From positions 1 through 64,000 of the forward strand of contig JAHJJF010000086.1 of NCBI GenBank assembly GCA_018823135.1: a stretch of DNA of 64,000 bases, given 5' to 3'. Both the position numbers and the translations under genes were made by a program. Shown here piece after piece: positions 37,705 through 45,440 of this stretch. The notes below the pieces were generated by a model. The model had not been told where the DNA came from and ran no database searches. It worked only from the letters and a program-made list of their open reading frames with translations. The stretch's first letter is position 1. Each line of letters opens with the position of its first letter. The DNA comes from Pseudomonadota bacterium. Lineage in GTDB: Bacteria; Desulfobacterota; Desulfobulbia; Desulfobulbales; CALZHT01.

Positions 37705-37920
37705 ATGATCCCAATTACCATCCATTCAGAAACCATCAAACTCGGGCAAATGCTCAAACTTGCAACTGCTGTTGAAAGCGGCTCCCATGCCAAAATCGTC
37801 ATCCAGGGCGGCGAGGTCAAGGTCAACGGTGAAACCGAGACCCGCCGGGGCCGTCAGCTCCGGCACGGCGATCTGGTGCGCTTTGCCGGCATGGAATATA
37901 CCGTGCAGCAGGCCAGCTAA
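37705..37920 (+). CDS. S4-domain RNA-binding protein (YbcJ-like)
   Basis: The 71-residue protein is almost entirely one S4 fold: IKLGQMLKLATAVESGSHAKIVIQGGEVKVNGETETRRGRQL (read as three segments), ending with HGDLVRFAG. The order IKL-x2-LKLA...VNGE-x2-RRGR-x2-GD is that of the YbcJ/YaaA group, small RNA-binding proteins thought to act in ribosome or RNA maintenance. It is cytoplasmic, stands alone, and lies 166 bases after the MutS-like gene. Confidence 0.9.
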   Translation: MIPITIHSETIKLGQMLKLATAVESGSHAKIVIQGGEVKVNGETETRRGRQLRHGDLVRFAGMEYTVQQAS

Positions 37921-38035
37921 GTCATCCACGCAATTTACTCTTTACCCCTGTTATGTTTTTTGGCATAATCCTGACTTCGTTAATCCACCCGGGTTTCCCC
38001 AATTTTTAATCCTGACAACTGCAAAGTGAGACAAG

Positions 38036-38851
38036 ATGGATGAGAAGGAATTAAAAGAGTTTTACAAAAAAACCTTCAATACCGTGGCCACTGGATATGA
38101 CAGTTCCGCCATGCGTTTTTTTACTGAGAGCGCCGGGAAGATCCCATCACACCTCAATCTCAAAGGTGATGAGCATGTCCTTGATGTGGCAACCGGCACC
38201 GGCAACATTGCCCTCTCCCTCTGTCAACACCTGCCAGAAGGACATGTCACAGGCATTGATTTATCAGAAGGCATGCTTGCTGAGGCTTTGAAAAAAATGC
38301 AGGAAGGGAATATCCGCAATGTCACCTTTCATGAAATGGATATGCAGGCAATTGATTTTCCGGACAGCTTCTTTGACCTTGGCGTCAGCGCCTTCAGTCT
38401 CTTCTTTGTCACAGACATGGAAAAACAGCTTCAGCATATTGCCCAGAAAATAAAAAAAGGCGGCCAAATCCTCATCACGACATTTTATGACGATTCCTTT
38501 TCACCCCTGGTGAATATTTTTTTTGCTGATCTGGAAAGATATGGCGTGCAGGTTCCGAATATCGCCTGGAAACGGGTGGCAACCAGGAAACAGTGCATGG
38601 ACCTGTTCGGCAAGGCGGGTTTAAGCAATATCAGCTGCCACCAGGTGGAAAGCGGCTATTATCTCCAAAGCCCGTCCGACTGGTGGTACATCGTCTGGAA
38701 CGGCGGCTTCCGCGGTCTGGTAAACCAGGTGGCTCCTCAGAACCAGGACAGATTCAAGAAAGAACATCTTGAGAAAATCGAAAAACTGGCAACCGATGAC
38801 GGCCTCTGGCTTGAGATGAGTATTCTTTATACAATTGGTACACGCAACTAA
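38036..38851 (+). CDS. Class I SAM-dependent methyltransferase (UbiE/COQ5-like)
   Basis: The product has 271 residues. The SAM site is VLDVATGTGNIALSL (about 45-60), followed by GIDLSEGMLAEAL and the DMQAIDFPDSFFDLGVS acidic loop, then the post-motif MEKQLQHIAQKIKKGGQILITTF. This resembles UbiE-type C-methyltransferases, but without a pathway context the substrate is open. It starts at ATG 38036, after GTGAGACAAG. The tail DGLWLEMSILYTIGTRN matches small-molecule methyltransferases. It is not obviously in an operon. Confidence 0.85.
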   Translation: MDEKELKEFYKKTFNTVATGYDSSAMRFFTESAGKIPSHLNLKGDEHVLDVATGTGNIALSLCQHLPEGHVTGIDLSEGMLAEALKKMQEGNIRNVTFHEMDMQAIDFPDSFFDLGVSAFSLFFVTDMEKQLQHIAQKIKKGGQILITTFYDDSFSPLVNIFFADLERYGVQVPNIAWKRVATRKQCMDLFGKAGLSNISCHQVESGYYLQSPSDWWYIVWNGGFRGLVNQVAPQNQDRFKKEHLEKIEKLATDDGLWLEMSILYTIGTRN

Positions 38852-39215
38852 CTGCAATTATTTGAATTTGTGAAATATTCATTAAATCATTTCAGATCTC
38901 ACTCACTCATATTCCGACCCTGTTTCCAATACCGCTAATGAAATCAGTAATGCGGAGCTCGAAAATATTTTAAAGCTTTTTTTCTGGAAATGAAAATACC
39001 CCGGACGGTTACAGGGCGTACGCGCGAGAAAGAGAGCAGCTCTATTTAACACCCTGAAAGGATTGGTTATTAAATAAGTTGCCCGTTTTTTTAGATGAAA
39101 GATCACTTTCGTTTGTGCCTCGACCATTGCACTCGCAAAAATACAATAGCGGTGAACGCAAAACCTGTTTGCGTTCACCGCATTAAAAAATCAGATGATA
39201 ATCGCAATAGTCAGA
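38852..39215. other. Convergent intergenic region
   Basis: This is non-coding on both strands. The only clear structure is the 14-bp hairpin at 39149-39181, listed separately. The sequence ends the plus-strand methyltransferase and the minus-strand 777-residue gene. Confidence 0.55.
39149..39181 (-). terminator. Perfect 14-bp hairpin downstream of the 777-residue gene
   Basis: GCGGTGAACGCAAA pairs perfectly with TTTGCGTTCACCGC around a 5-base loop. On the minus strand it is followed by TATTGTATTTTTG, a weak T-tract, 35 bases after the stop at 39216. It is most likely the terminator of that gene. Its symmetry would also suit a protein-binding site. Confidence 0.65.
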
Positions 39216-41549
39216 TCACTTTTCAAGTAAACAGAAACCAACATCGTCTCTACCATATGAATGAGCATTCGAGTGGTTGCTTCGAATAGTCTGATCATAG
39301 GCGTAAACTTCTACAACATAACCACACGGTACCATATCATCCACTATAAGTTTCCAGACTCTTCCAGGGCTAAAGGCCTCTGTGGTGCCTTTTGTCCAAC
39401 TGCCGGAGGAGGAAGATACTGTTCCCGGGGTTAGCGGTGCAGGAGGTGATATACTTGCCGGAAGCGTACGCAACCTGAAACCGGCAAAGTGAGGATTATC
39501 GGTTGCCACGAATTTTCCTGTGATCTCAGCCGCCACTCCTTTGACAAATGTTTTGCACGCTCCACCATCCAGCGTGATTTCCGCCTTCGCCTCGATGTTA
39601 TCCAGTAAAATCTTATACCATGGTGTATTTACGACCGTTAAATCTGGTTTTACCCGTTCAAGCATAATTTCCCACATGCCATTATTACTAGCTGATGCCC
39701 ACCATCCAAGCATATCATCGTGGTTATTAAAGACATCCGAGTAGTTAACATAACCTGTCACAGGGTCTGGTGTTATTACTGTTGGCGGGTTTAAGCCTTT
39801 GGTAATCCAGAACTTGGTTTTCACGATTATTTCAGAGCTTGAGTCACCTGCTGGCCTCACTTTAAGACGGTACTTTCCGTCATTAAACTGTTTTCCGACT
39901 ATAAACATAGTACCTCCGAAAGGACACGCGTTAGATCCAGCGCCCCAATAGTCAGCAAAGGACCCTTCCGGCATCATCTGTGCGCCTACTTTCGTCTTTC
40001 CATTGCCGATATAATCGATTTGGGCCACGGAAACACCGCCGATACGTTCAATCAGGGCTTTCGGGGCGGCAGGTCTGATCTGAACGTGGGTGTCCAGCCG
40101 ATTGCCGTAATGTCGAAGATTGTTGGGATCGGTTGTTGATGGAGATTGATTCCATGAAAGCACGGCGCGGATACGGCCGATTTTAGGTTCTGAACAATGC
40201 TGTCGAATTTTATCCAAATCAACCGGCAGAAATGCAGTGTAATTGAGTCCGGCGGTGGGTATGTCGGGTAAGTCGTGGACGTTTACCTCAGCTGTGCCCA
40301 GATAAGTCCAGCTGCAGGTGTTATCCCAATCTGCCCAGAACGCCACGTACTCCATGCTGCCGGGTTTGCACAAACCGCTGCTGTAACCGGCAGATTTTTT
40401 GATTGTAAACGTCGCTTCAAGCCAATCGCGGTTCGGATCAAGGCCAATGCAATGAAGCTCTTCATAAGAAATATCAGCGGTAGTATTATCCAACAACTTA
40501 ATTGCTTTTCCAAAGTCCAGTTTCAGATCATTCCATTCGGCAAGAGTCACGGAAGCTAATCCAGGGTCTGGAAGTGATGTTCCTGAAATCATTTTCAGAG
40601 CGGAATGACCAAAGCGGTGGGGCTCCACCTTTACTCCAGATTTCTTAATAAACTCCTTTGATGTATAGAGCTTTGCAACCTCCATAAACTCAACAGGCGG
40701 TGGACCCGGAATATCAATCGGTATTAACTCAGGCGGCTCAAGCTTACCCTCTAATATATCAATGTATTCGAGCTTAACGACATCGATAGGTATGACAGAC
40801 AGCCAGGGTCTCGGTTTTATCTGTATATCCCGCTCCATTACATTGCCCCATGTTGGTGGCCAGTCGGGATTGCTATCAGGTGGTATTCGCTCCCATGAGA
40901 GAATGGCGCGTACCTTTGGTAATACCGGGGTAAGGCAATATTTCTTTTTCGGATCAATTTCAATAGACACAACATACGAGAGTGGCTTGTTCGGTTTTTT
41001 GGCGCAATCGGCAGCGTTGGGCAGATCCCACACCTTCACTCCCCCAAGGCCTGCGTCTTCCCAGCCAGCACCGCCACCATAATCGATATAGAAGCGGACA
41101 TGCTCCATCGTTCCATCGCCACACTGGTTTCCGCCATAGCCGTAAGGCAGTTTAATCTGAACAGTCGCTGTTAAAATATTTGTGTCGGGGTTAAAACCGA
41201 CACAGGTTATTTCCTCATATTTTGTTTTTTTAGACAGTATCGTTACAGAGTTATATCCGCTGTCAGGATAGTTTCCAAAATAGTTGGGGTTGCTTGAAAG
41301 CAGCGTTTTAAATTGCCTGCGTTCTAATTCAGAAACATGAAAGATGTGGCCAAGCCCAAGTGCTTCAGCGGTAACAGGGCCGACAATGCCATCGGCCTTC
41401 AGTTTGGCGCTTTTTTGATACTCAATCACCGCTTTTTCTGTTTTACTGCCGAAATCTCCATCAATTGACCCTGGGATAAAATCGAGTTCAATCAATCTTT
41501 TTTGAATTTTTTGAACCAAGTCGCCTTTTGCGCCACTTTTAATGTCCAT
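39216..41549 (-). CDS. Peptidoglycan-binding-domain protein with tandem-duplicated novel module
   Basis: The product has 777 residues, starting at ATG 41549 behind AAAAGGAGAG. Residues of about 5-63 are a PG_binding_1 domain (GDLVQKIQKRLIELDFIPG, then DGDFGSKTEKAVIEYQK, and DGIVGPVTAEALGL). There is no signal peptide. Two related modules follow: YEEITCVGFNP..LTATVQIK..GYGGNQCGDGTMEHVRFY..VRAILSWE..RDIQIKPR, and YEELHCIGLDP..LEATFTIK..GYSSGLCKPGSMEYVAFW..IRAVLSWN..THVQIRPA. A beta-rich C-terminus follows (TPWYKILLDN, GRVWKLIVDDMVPCGYVVEVYAYD). I do not recognise the module. The missing signal peptide suggests non-classical export or a phage-tail-like or contractile-injection cargo role; this is inference. 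Confidence 0.75.
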   Translation of the reverse strand: MDIKSGAKGDLVQKIQKRLIELDFIPGSIDGDFGSKTEKAVIEYQKSAKLKADGIVGPVTAEALGLGHIFHVSELERRQFKTLLSSNPNYFGNYPDSGYNSVTILSKKTKYEEITCVGFNPDTNILTATVQIKLPYGYGGNQCGDGTMEHVRFYIDYGGGAGWEDAGLGGVKVWDLPNAADCAKKPNKPLSYVVSIEIDPKKKYCLTPVLPKVRAILSWERIPPDSNPDWPPTWGNVMERDIQIKPRPWLSVIPIDVVKLEYIDILEGKLEPPELIPIDIPGPPPVEFMEVAKLYTSKEFIKKSGVKVEPHRFGHSALKMISGTSLPDPGLASVTLAEWNDLKLDFGKAIKLLDNTTADISYEELHCIGLDPNRDWLEATFTIKKSAGYSSGLCKPGSMEYVAFWADWDNTCSWTYLGTAEVNVHDLPDIPTAGLNYTAFLPVDLDKIRQHCSEPKIGRIRAVLSWNQSPSTTDPNNLRHYGNRLDTHVQIRPAAPKALIERIGGVSVAQIDYIGNGKTKVGAQMMPEGSFADYWGAGSNACPFGGTMFIVGKQFNDGKYRLKVRPAGDSSSEIIVKTKFWITKGLNPPTVITPDPVTGYVNYSDVFNNHDDMLGWWASASNNGMWEIMLERVKPDLTVVNTPWYKILLDNIEAKAEITLDGGACKTFVKGVAAEITGKFVATDNPHFAGFRLRTLPASISPPAPLTPGTVSSSSGSWTKGTTEAFSPGRVWKLIVDDMVPCGYVVEVYAYDQTIRSNHSNAHSYGRDDVGFCLLEK

Positions 41550-41753
41550 AATTCTCTCCTTTTATTTTAAATGGTTAGGTCACGAAGTCAGTTCAAAATT
41601 CGTGGCCTCGGATTACAACTATTTTGTTCTGGCTTGCTGCATGTTTTCCTTTATCGTGATAATCATAATGATCTCATTGTATTACGTTCTTGCTAATGGC
41701 AAATAATTAAAGTTTCCAAACCAAAAAACTCAACTCCTGACAAGGCTTGGTTC
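41550..41753. other. Intergenic gap between the two envelope genes
   Basis: This 204-base gap contains the ribosome site of the 777-residue gene at its left end. No terminator is visible for the upstream VWA gene. Confidence 0.45.
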
Positions 41754-44489
41754 TCAGGATGTTTTACCTTTCCGCACTAAATAGCCGATGCAAATAAGCG
41801 CAATAATGATAATCCAGAGGTATTTGAGATTAAAGCAGCAAGGCTTATCTCCGATGTCCAGGACATTGGCCATTGCCATTATTGTTCCGCCAAATTGCAC
41901 TTTCAGATCGCGCGTCCCGTGAGTTGCCTCTTTATCCACGGTGAAGCGCAGGAGGTATGATTGGCCGGGGGAGTCGCCCTGCCCGCCCTGGTCCGGTTTT
42001 GTTTCTTCCACCGTAACCTCAACACCCTGCCCCAGGGAAACACGCAACTGGCTGGCAAACGTCGGGAGATTCACTACCTTGAATACAAACTTTCCGGATT
42101 TGCCGGGCGCGATTTTGAAAATATCTTTCCAATCAGGAATTATAATCCGAGGTTTATCGCGATCATCCTTGTCGCGGTCAGCCAGGTTGATAACTCCGGT
42201 AGCCCAGGCTTTAAAAGCTGATTTGTTGCCGAGGACATAGTCTTTTTTGATCATGTCAATATCTGTGCCCGGTTCATATTTCACATAAGGAGCCGGTCTT
42301 GAACTTTCGGTAACCTTAAAATTGACTTCGGCGCGAAGTTTCTGGGTGCGAAGTTTCCGGTCGCCAAGCAATTTTTGAAGATTCTTGTCACTCAAATCTA
42401 TCAAAGCAGAATAAATACCGTCTTTTCCCTGATTATCAACGCCTATAGAACCGTCATCCTTCATGGGGACCACCGTGATGAGATCGCCTGCCATATACAG
42501 ACTGACGTCAACGACAAGATCGGTAAGAGGATATCTGAAGGAAAGCTCCGCCCGCACCGGCAATCTATTTTCCTCGGTGAAATCCTCAAACCAGACCCGT
42601 CCTTTGAGTTCGCGGTTATCGGCATACGCGGCGATTTCAATTTTTTCATTGGGGAGCCCTGAACCGTCAATACCCGCGATATAATACTTCCAGGTACCCG
42701 GCTTGGGAGCGCTGACATCGACACCGTTGAAACGCCCCTTTTGGGCGACGTTATTGGGAGATGCTGATGTAAAGCTTGTGCCGCCCGGGTCTTCGAGATG
42801 GATTGTCAGTGATTTTGATGCATCGCCGACATGCAGAAATGCGTAAAATTGCAGCTCACGCGTTTTAGGCGGCACATCAAACTGCCCCCCCCAAATCTGT
42901 GTCTTGCCAAGAGTTACCTTTTTCTCCATTTTTCCCTTATAGGTAAAAATCGGCGTCTTACCGCGACCGGTGGAGAATTTCCTGGTCATAATCATTTTCA
43001 GTTCAGCCGCGTCGTCGCGTTCGGAAACAGCTGTTGTGGTCCCTGATGTCCCTGAGGCGATGGAGTCCATTGTCGTGGCATCGGCGTTGCCGAAAGAGAA
43101 GGTATGAATTTTAATGCCACGTTCATTTGCCCGGGTCACCTGATCCCAGAGGCTTGCGCCGGTGGTCTGGCGTCCGTCGGACATCAGATAGATTTCCGCG
43201 CCGCTTACGCCTGCCTCTCCATGCGTTGCAATAAGCTGGTCAATCGCGGTTTCAAGCACCAGGGCGATATTTGTCAACCCGGAAGCATTTCTGAAGCTTA
43301 CGAAAGCTAAGTCATTTGTCTCGTCATAAACCGCATAGGGGAACAGTTCCTCAACACTGGCGTTGTAGAGATAGGTGCCGACAATATCCGCCGGCTCCGA
43401 GCTGTGATACAGAAACATGCCGGCTTCCTGGACAAATTGCGCCGCGGTTATGCCGTCAGTTGTGACACCCATGGAACCGGATCTGTCAAGCAGCAGCACG
43501 GTGCCGGGATGCGGCTCATCATCGCCGATAAAAACAATATCAACGGCATGGCGGACGCCCGGATCTGCAAAAATGCCTTCCGTATGAACCCCGGAAAGAT
43601 CGGCATGTTCGGAAGGCATCAGACTCCATTCATCCTGGGCAAAGGGATTGGTAAAATAGTGGTGGGCGCGGTCAGGTCCGTCGTTGTCCGCATCGGCATC
43701 GCTCAATAATCCCGGGGTTAATACTTCTCCGGTAGTCGAACCGGGACCAGGCTGATCATAATCCACGACAATCCGGGCGTTTGTTGTATCGACATATAAA
43801 TGCGGGAAGTTACTGGACATAACGGTGTTTGGGTCACCGGTTGTAACGTCAACCTGAAATGGAGCACTGCCGTCGATAGTTCCCTGGTAATACCCGCCGG
43901 ACTTGGCATAACGGTCAGGTAACCGGTAAAAATAATGTCCCAGTTCATGGTGGACAATATCGTGAATGCAGGTCCGGTATCCCGAGTTCAACGACATCTG
44001 GGAATCTGAGTTTACCCATCCTGCTGTTGGAGCTGACGAGCCGCCCACACCGGTATTCCATTTGATATCGGCGCTGGTCCAGGCGCGGCCCTGATCCGAA
44101 ACATAAACGCGTCGCAGATAATGCCCGCCTTCGGTTGCCGCATAAATGTAGTCGGCAAGTTTCTCGATGTCGCCTTCGATTTTTTCACGTCCGGTGCATG
44201 ACCCTGTGCCTCCCGGGCATGAAGGCGGACTGTCGGGAGCACCGAGACTGCTGCGCCCCGCATTAGTCACATCGCAGGAGAACCCCCCCGGAAGTACGTC
44301 AGCTTCAGTAATCGTGTCGTCGAGACTCGCGCCTGCCACGTCAAGATTATCATACGAAATCCAGAGGGTTATTCCGCCATCGTTTGCGACAACCGCCGCC
44401 GAAGCGGGCTTTGGGAACAGCGCCAATCCTGCTGCCAGAAAAAGGACAACAGTACTCAATAAGACACTTCTGAAATAAAAAGTTTTCAT
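41754..44489 (-). CDS. CLCA-like exported protein: HExxH metallopeptidase domain plus von Willebrand A domain
   Basis: The 911-residue protein starts at ATG 44489 behind AGGAGG and has a signal peptide (MKTFYFRSVLLSTVVLFLAAGLAL..ASA). The N-terminal domain contains HELGH (181-185), followed by FYRLPDRY, where an Asp can be the third zinc ligand. A von Willebrand A domain follows with an intact MIDAS, DRSGSM starting at Asp335, plus the Thr (NASGLTNIA) and Asp (LMSDGR). Beta-sandwich domains and one C-terminal helix (LWIIIIALICIGYL) with basic KGKTS anchor it. A zinc-peptidase/VWA/beta-sandwich order resembles animal CLCA proteins and their bacterial relatives, which cleave themselves or mediate adhesion. 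It reads toward the peptidoglycan-binding gene, with a 204-base gap between them. Confidence 0.87.
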   Translation of the reverse strand: MKTFYFRSVLLSTVVLFLAAGLALFPKPASAAVVANDGGITLWISYDNLDVAGASLDDTITEADVLPGGFSCDVTNAGRSSLGAPDSPPSCPGGTGSCTGREKIEGDIEKLADYIYAATEGGHYLRRVYVSDQGRAWTSADIKWNTGVGGSSAPTAGWVNSDSQMSLNSGYRTCIHDIVHHELGHYFYRLPDRYAKSGGYYQGTIDGSAPFQVDVTTGDPNTVMSSNFPHLYVDTTNARIVVDYDQPGPGSTTGEVLTPGLLSDADADNDGPDRAHHYFTNPFAQDEWSLMPSEHADLSGVHTEGIFADPGVRHAVDIVFIGDDEPHPGTVLLLDRSGSMGVTTDGITAAQFVQEAGMFLYHSSEPADIVGTYLYNASVEELFPYAVYDETNDLAFVSFRNASGLTNIALVLETAIDQLIATHGEAGVSGAEIYLMSDGRQTTGASLWDQVTRANERGIKIHTFSFGNADATTMDSIASGTSGTTTAVSERDDAAELKMIMTRKFSTGRGKTPIFTYKGKMEKKVTLGKTQIWGGQFDVPPKTRELQFYAFLHVGDASKSLTIHLEDPGGTSFTSASPNNVAQKGRFNGVDVSAPKPGTWKYYIAGIDGSGLPNEKIEIAAYADNRELKGRVWFEDFTEENRLPVRAELSFRYPLTDLVVDVSLYMAGDLITVVPMKDDGSIGVDNQGKDGIYSALIDLSDKNLQKLLGDRKLRTQKLRAEVNFKVTESSRPAPYVKYEPGTDIDMIKKDYVLGNKSAFKAWATGVINLADRDKDDRDKPRIIIPDWKDIFKIAPGKSGKFVFKVVNLPTFASQLRVSLGQGVEVTVEETKPDQGGQGDSPGQSYLLRFTVDKEATHGTRDLKVQFGGTIMAMANVLDIGDKPCCFNLKYLWIIIIALICIGYLVRKGKTS

Positions 44490-45026
44490 TTCATGTCACC
44501 TCCTAATCGTTTTCACCAAAAGGTATCAAAAAGTCTGCAAGGCTGGACTTCGAGTAAAAATTCTTTCACTGTCAAAAAATTATTAACTTAATGAGATAGT
44601 TGAGATTATTACTGGCATTGAAGCATTGACATCATTCATCATAACCAATGATTGACACTTGACCTTAATACTCAAAGAAATATAAAGTCAACATTTTTTT
44701 GGATATAAAGCGTGTTAGGATATAAGAATATAATTAATTGAGAAAATAATGATATTGGACAAATTAGAGATGAAAAAATTGAGCTAATTTGGGTTAATTA
44801 TTTTATTGGATTCAACGTATGCAACAACCTGACTCGTATATGCGCCTATCCTACACTTCCGTTGAATCAGCAAACAAAAAAGCCCCGGACATTGCCAGGG
44901 CCCAGAGAAAGAATAGCAATATTCAATCGAGCGTATCTTTATTCCATTCATTGCATCCAGGATGCCAACTGTTCATTGAGGAGATATTTTAAGATTATCT
45001 AAATGAAGCGCTTTATTATTACATCA
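44490..45026. other. Non-coding stretch between envelope genes and the regulatory island
   Basis: Apart from the minus-strand terminator at 44874-44902, I see nothing with support on either strand. The left end includes the ribosome site and presumably the promoter of the CLCA-like gene. Confidence 0.5.
44874..44902 (-). terminator. Rho-independent terminator of the PEP-synthase-like/receiver unit
   Basis: Read on the minus strand, GCCCTGG and CCGGGGC arms (one mismatch) flank a short loop and are followed by TTTTTTG. It lies about 125 bases after the stop of the receiver gene at 45027 and probably closes the leftward regulatory island. Confidence 0.7.
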
Positions 45027-45440
45027 TTACAGATTATTTGCTGGACGAGATAATCCCTCTGCTGGTGGTGGGGACATCCGACAGCAGATTTCTATCCTTT
45101 CTACCAGTTCATCCACCTCAATGGGTTTTAAACAATAATCATATGCCCCGAACTCTATGCCTCGGATACCTGACTGCATGGACGCGTGGCCGGACAGTAT
45201 AATCACCGGGATTTCTGGCCATTTCTGCTTTATCTCCTTGAGGAATAGCAGGCCATCTCTGTCCGGCAACATGACATCCAAGACAACCACATCCACCCCG
45301 CCAATATCGAGAAACCGGGAAGCATTAAGACAATTGCCGGCGCATTTAACCAGATAACCCCGCCTGAGAAGACTTTTCCGGGTGGCCTCCAGAAAATCTG
45401 CCTCATCATCAACCAGCAGGATGTTAATTATCTTTCTCAT
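45027..45440 (-). CDS. Stand-alone response regulator receiver protein
   Basis: ATG 45440 has GAGGAGAAAGG upstream and gives 137 residues. It is a complete receiver domain: Asp11/Asp12 (VDDE), phospho-acceptor Asp55 in VVLDVMLP, Ser83 in ILSGHA and Lys105 in CLKP. A short unstructured tail follows with no DNA-binding or enzymatic output domain. It overlaps the 3' end of the PEP-synthase-like gene by 17 bases, so the two are co-translated. It probably takes phosphate from one of the island's two histidine kinases and controls its partner by protein contact. Confidence 0.9.
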   Translation of the reverse strand: MRKIINILLVDDEADFLEATRKSLLRRGYLVKCAGNCLNASRFLDIGGVDVVVLDVMLPDRDGLLFLKEIKQKWPEIPVIILSGHASMQSGIRGIEFGAYDYCLKPIEVDELVERIEICCRMSPPPAEGLSRPANNL

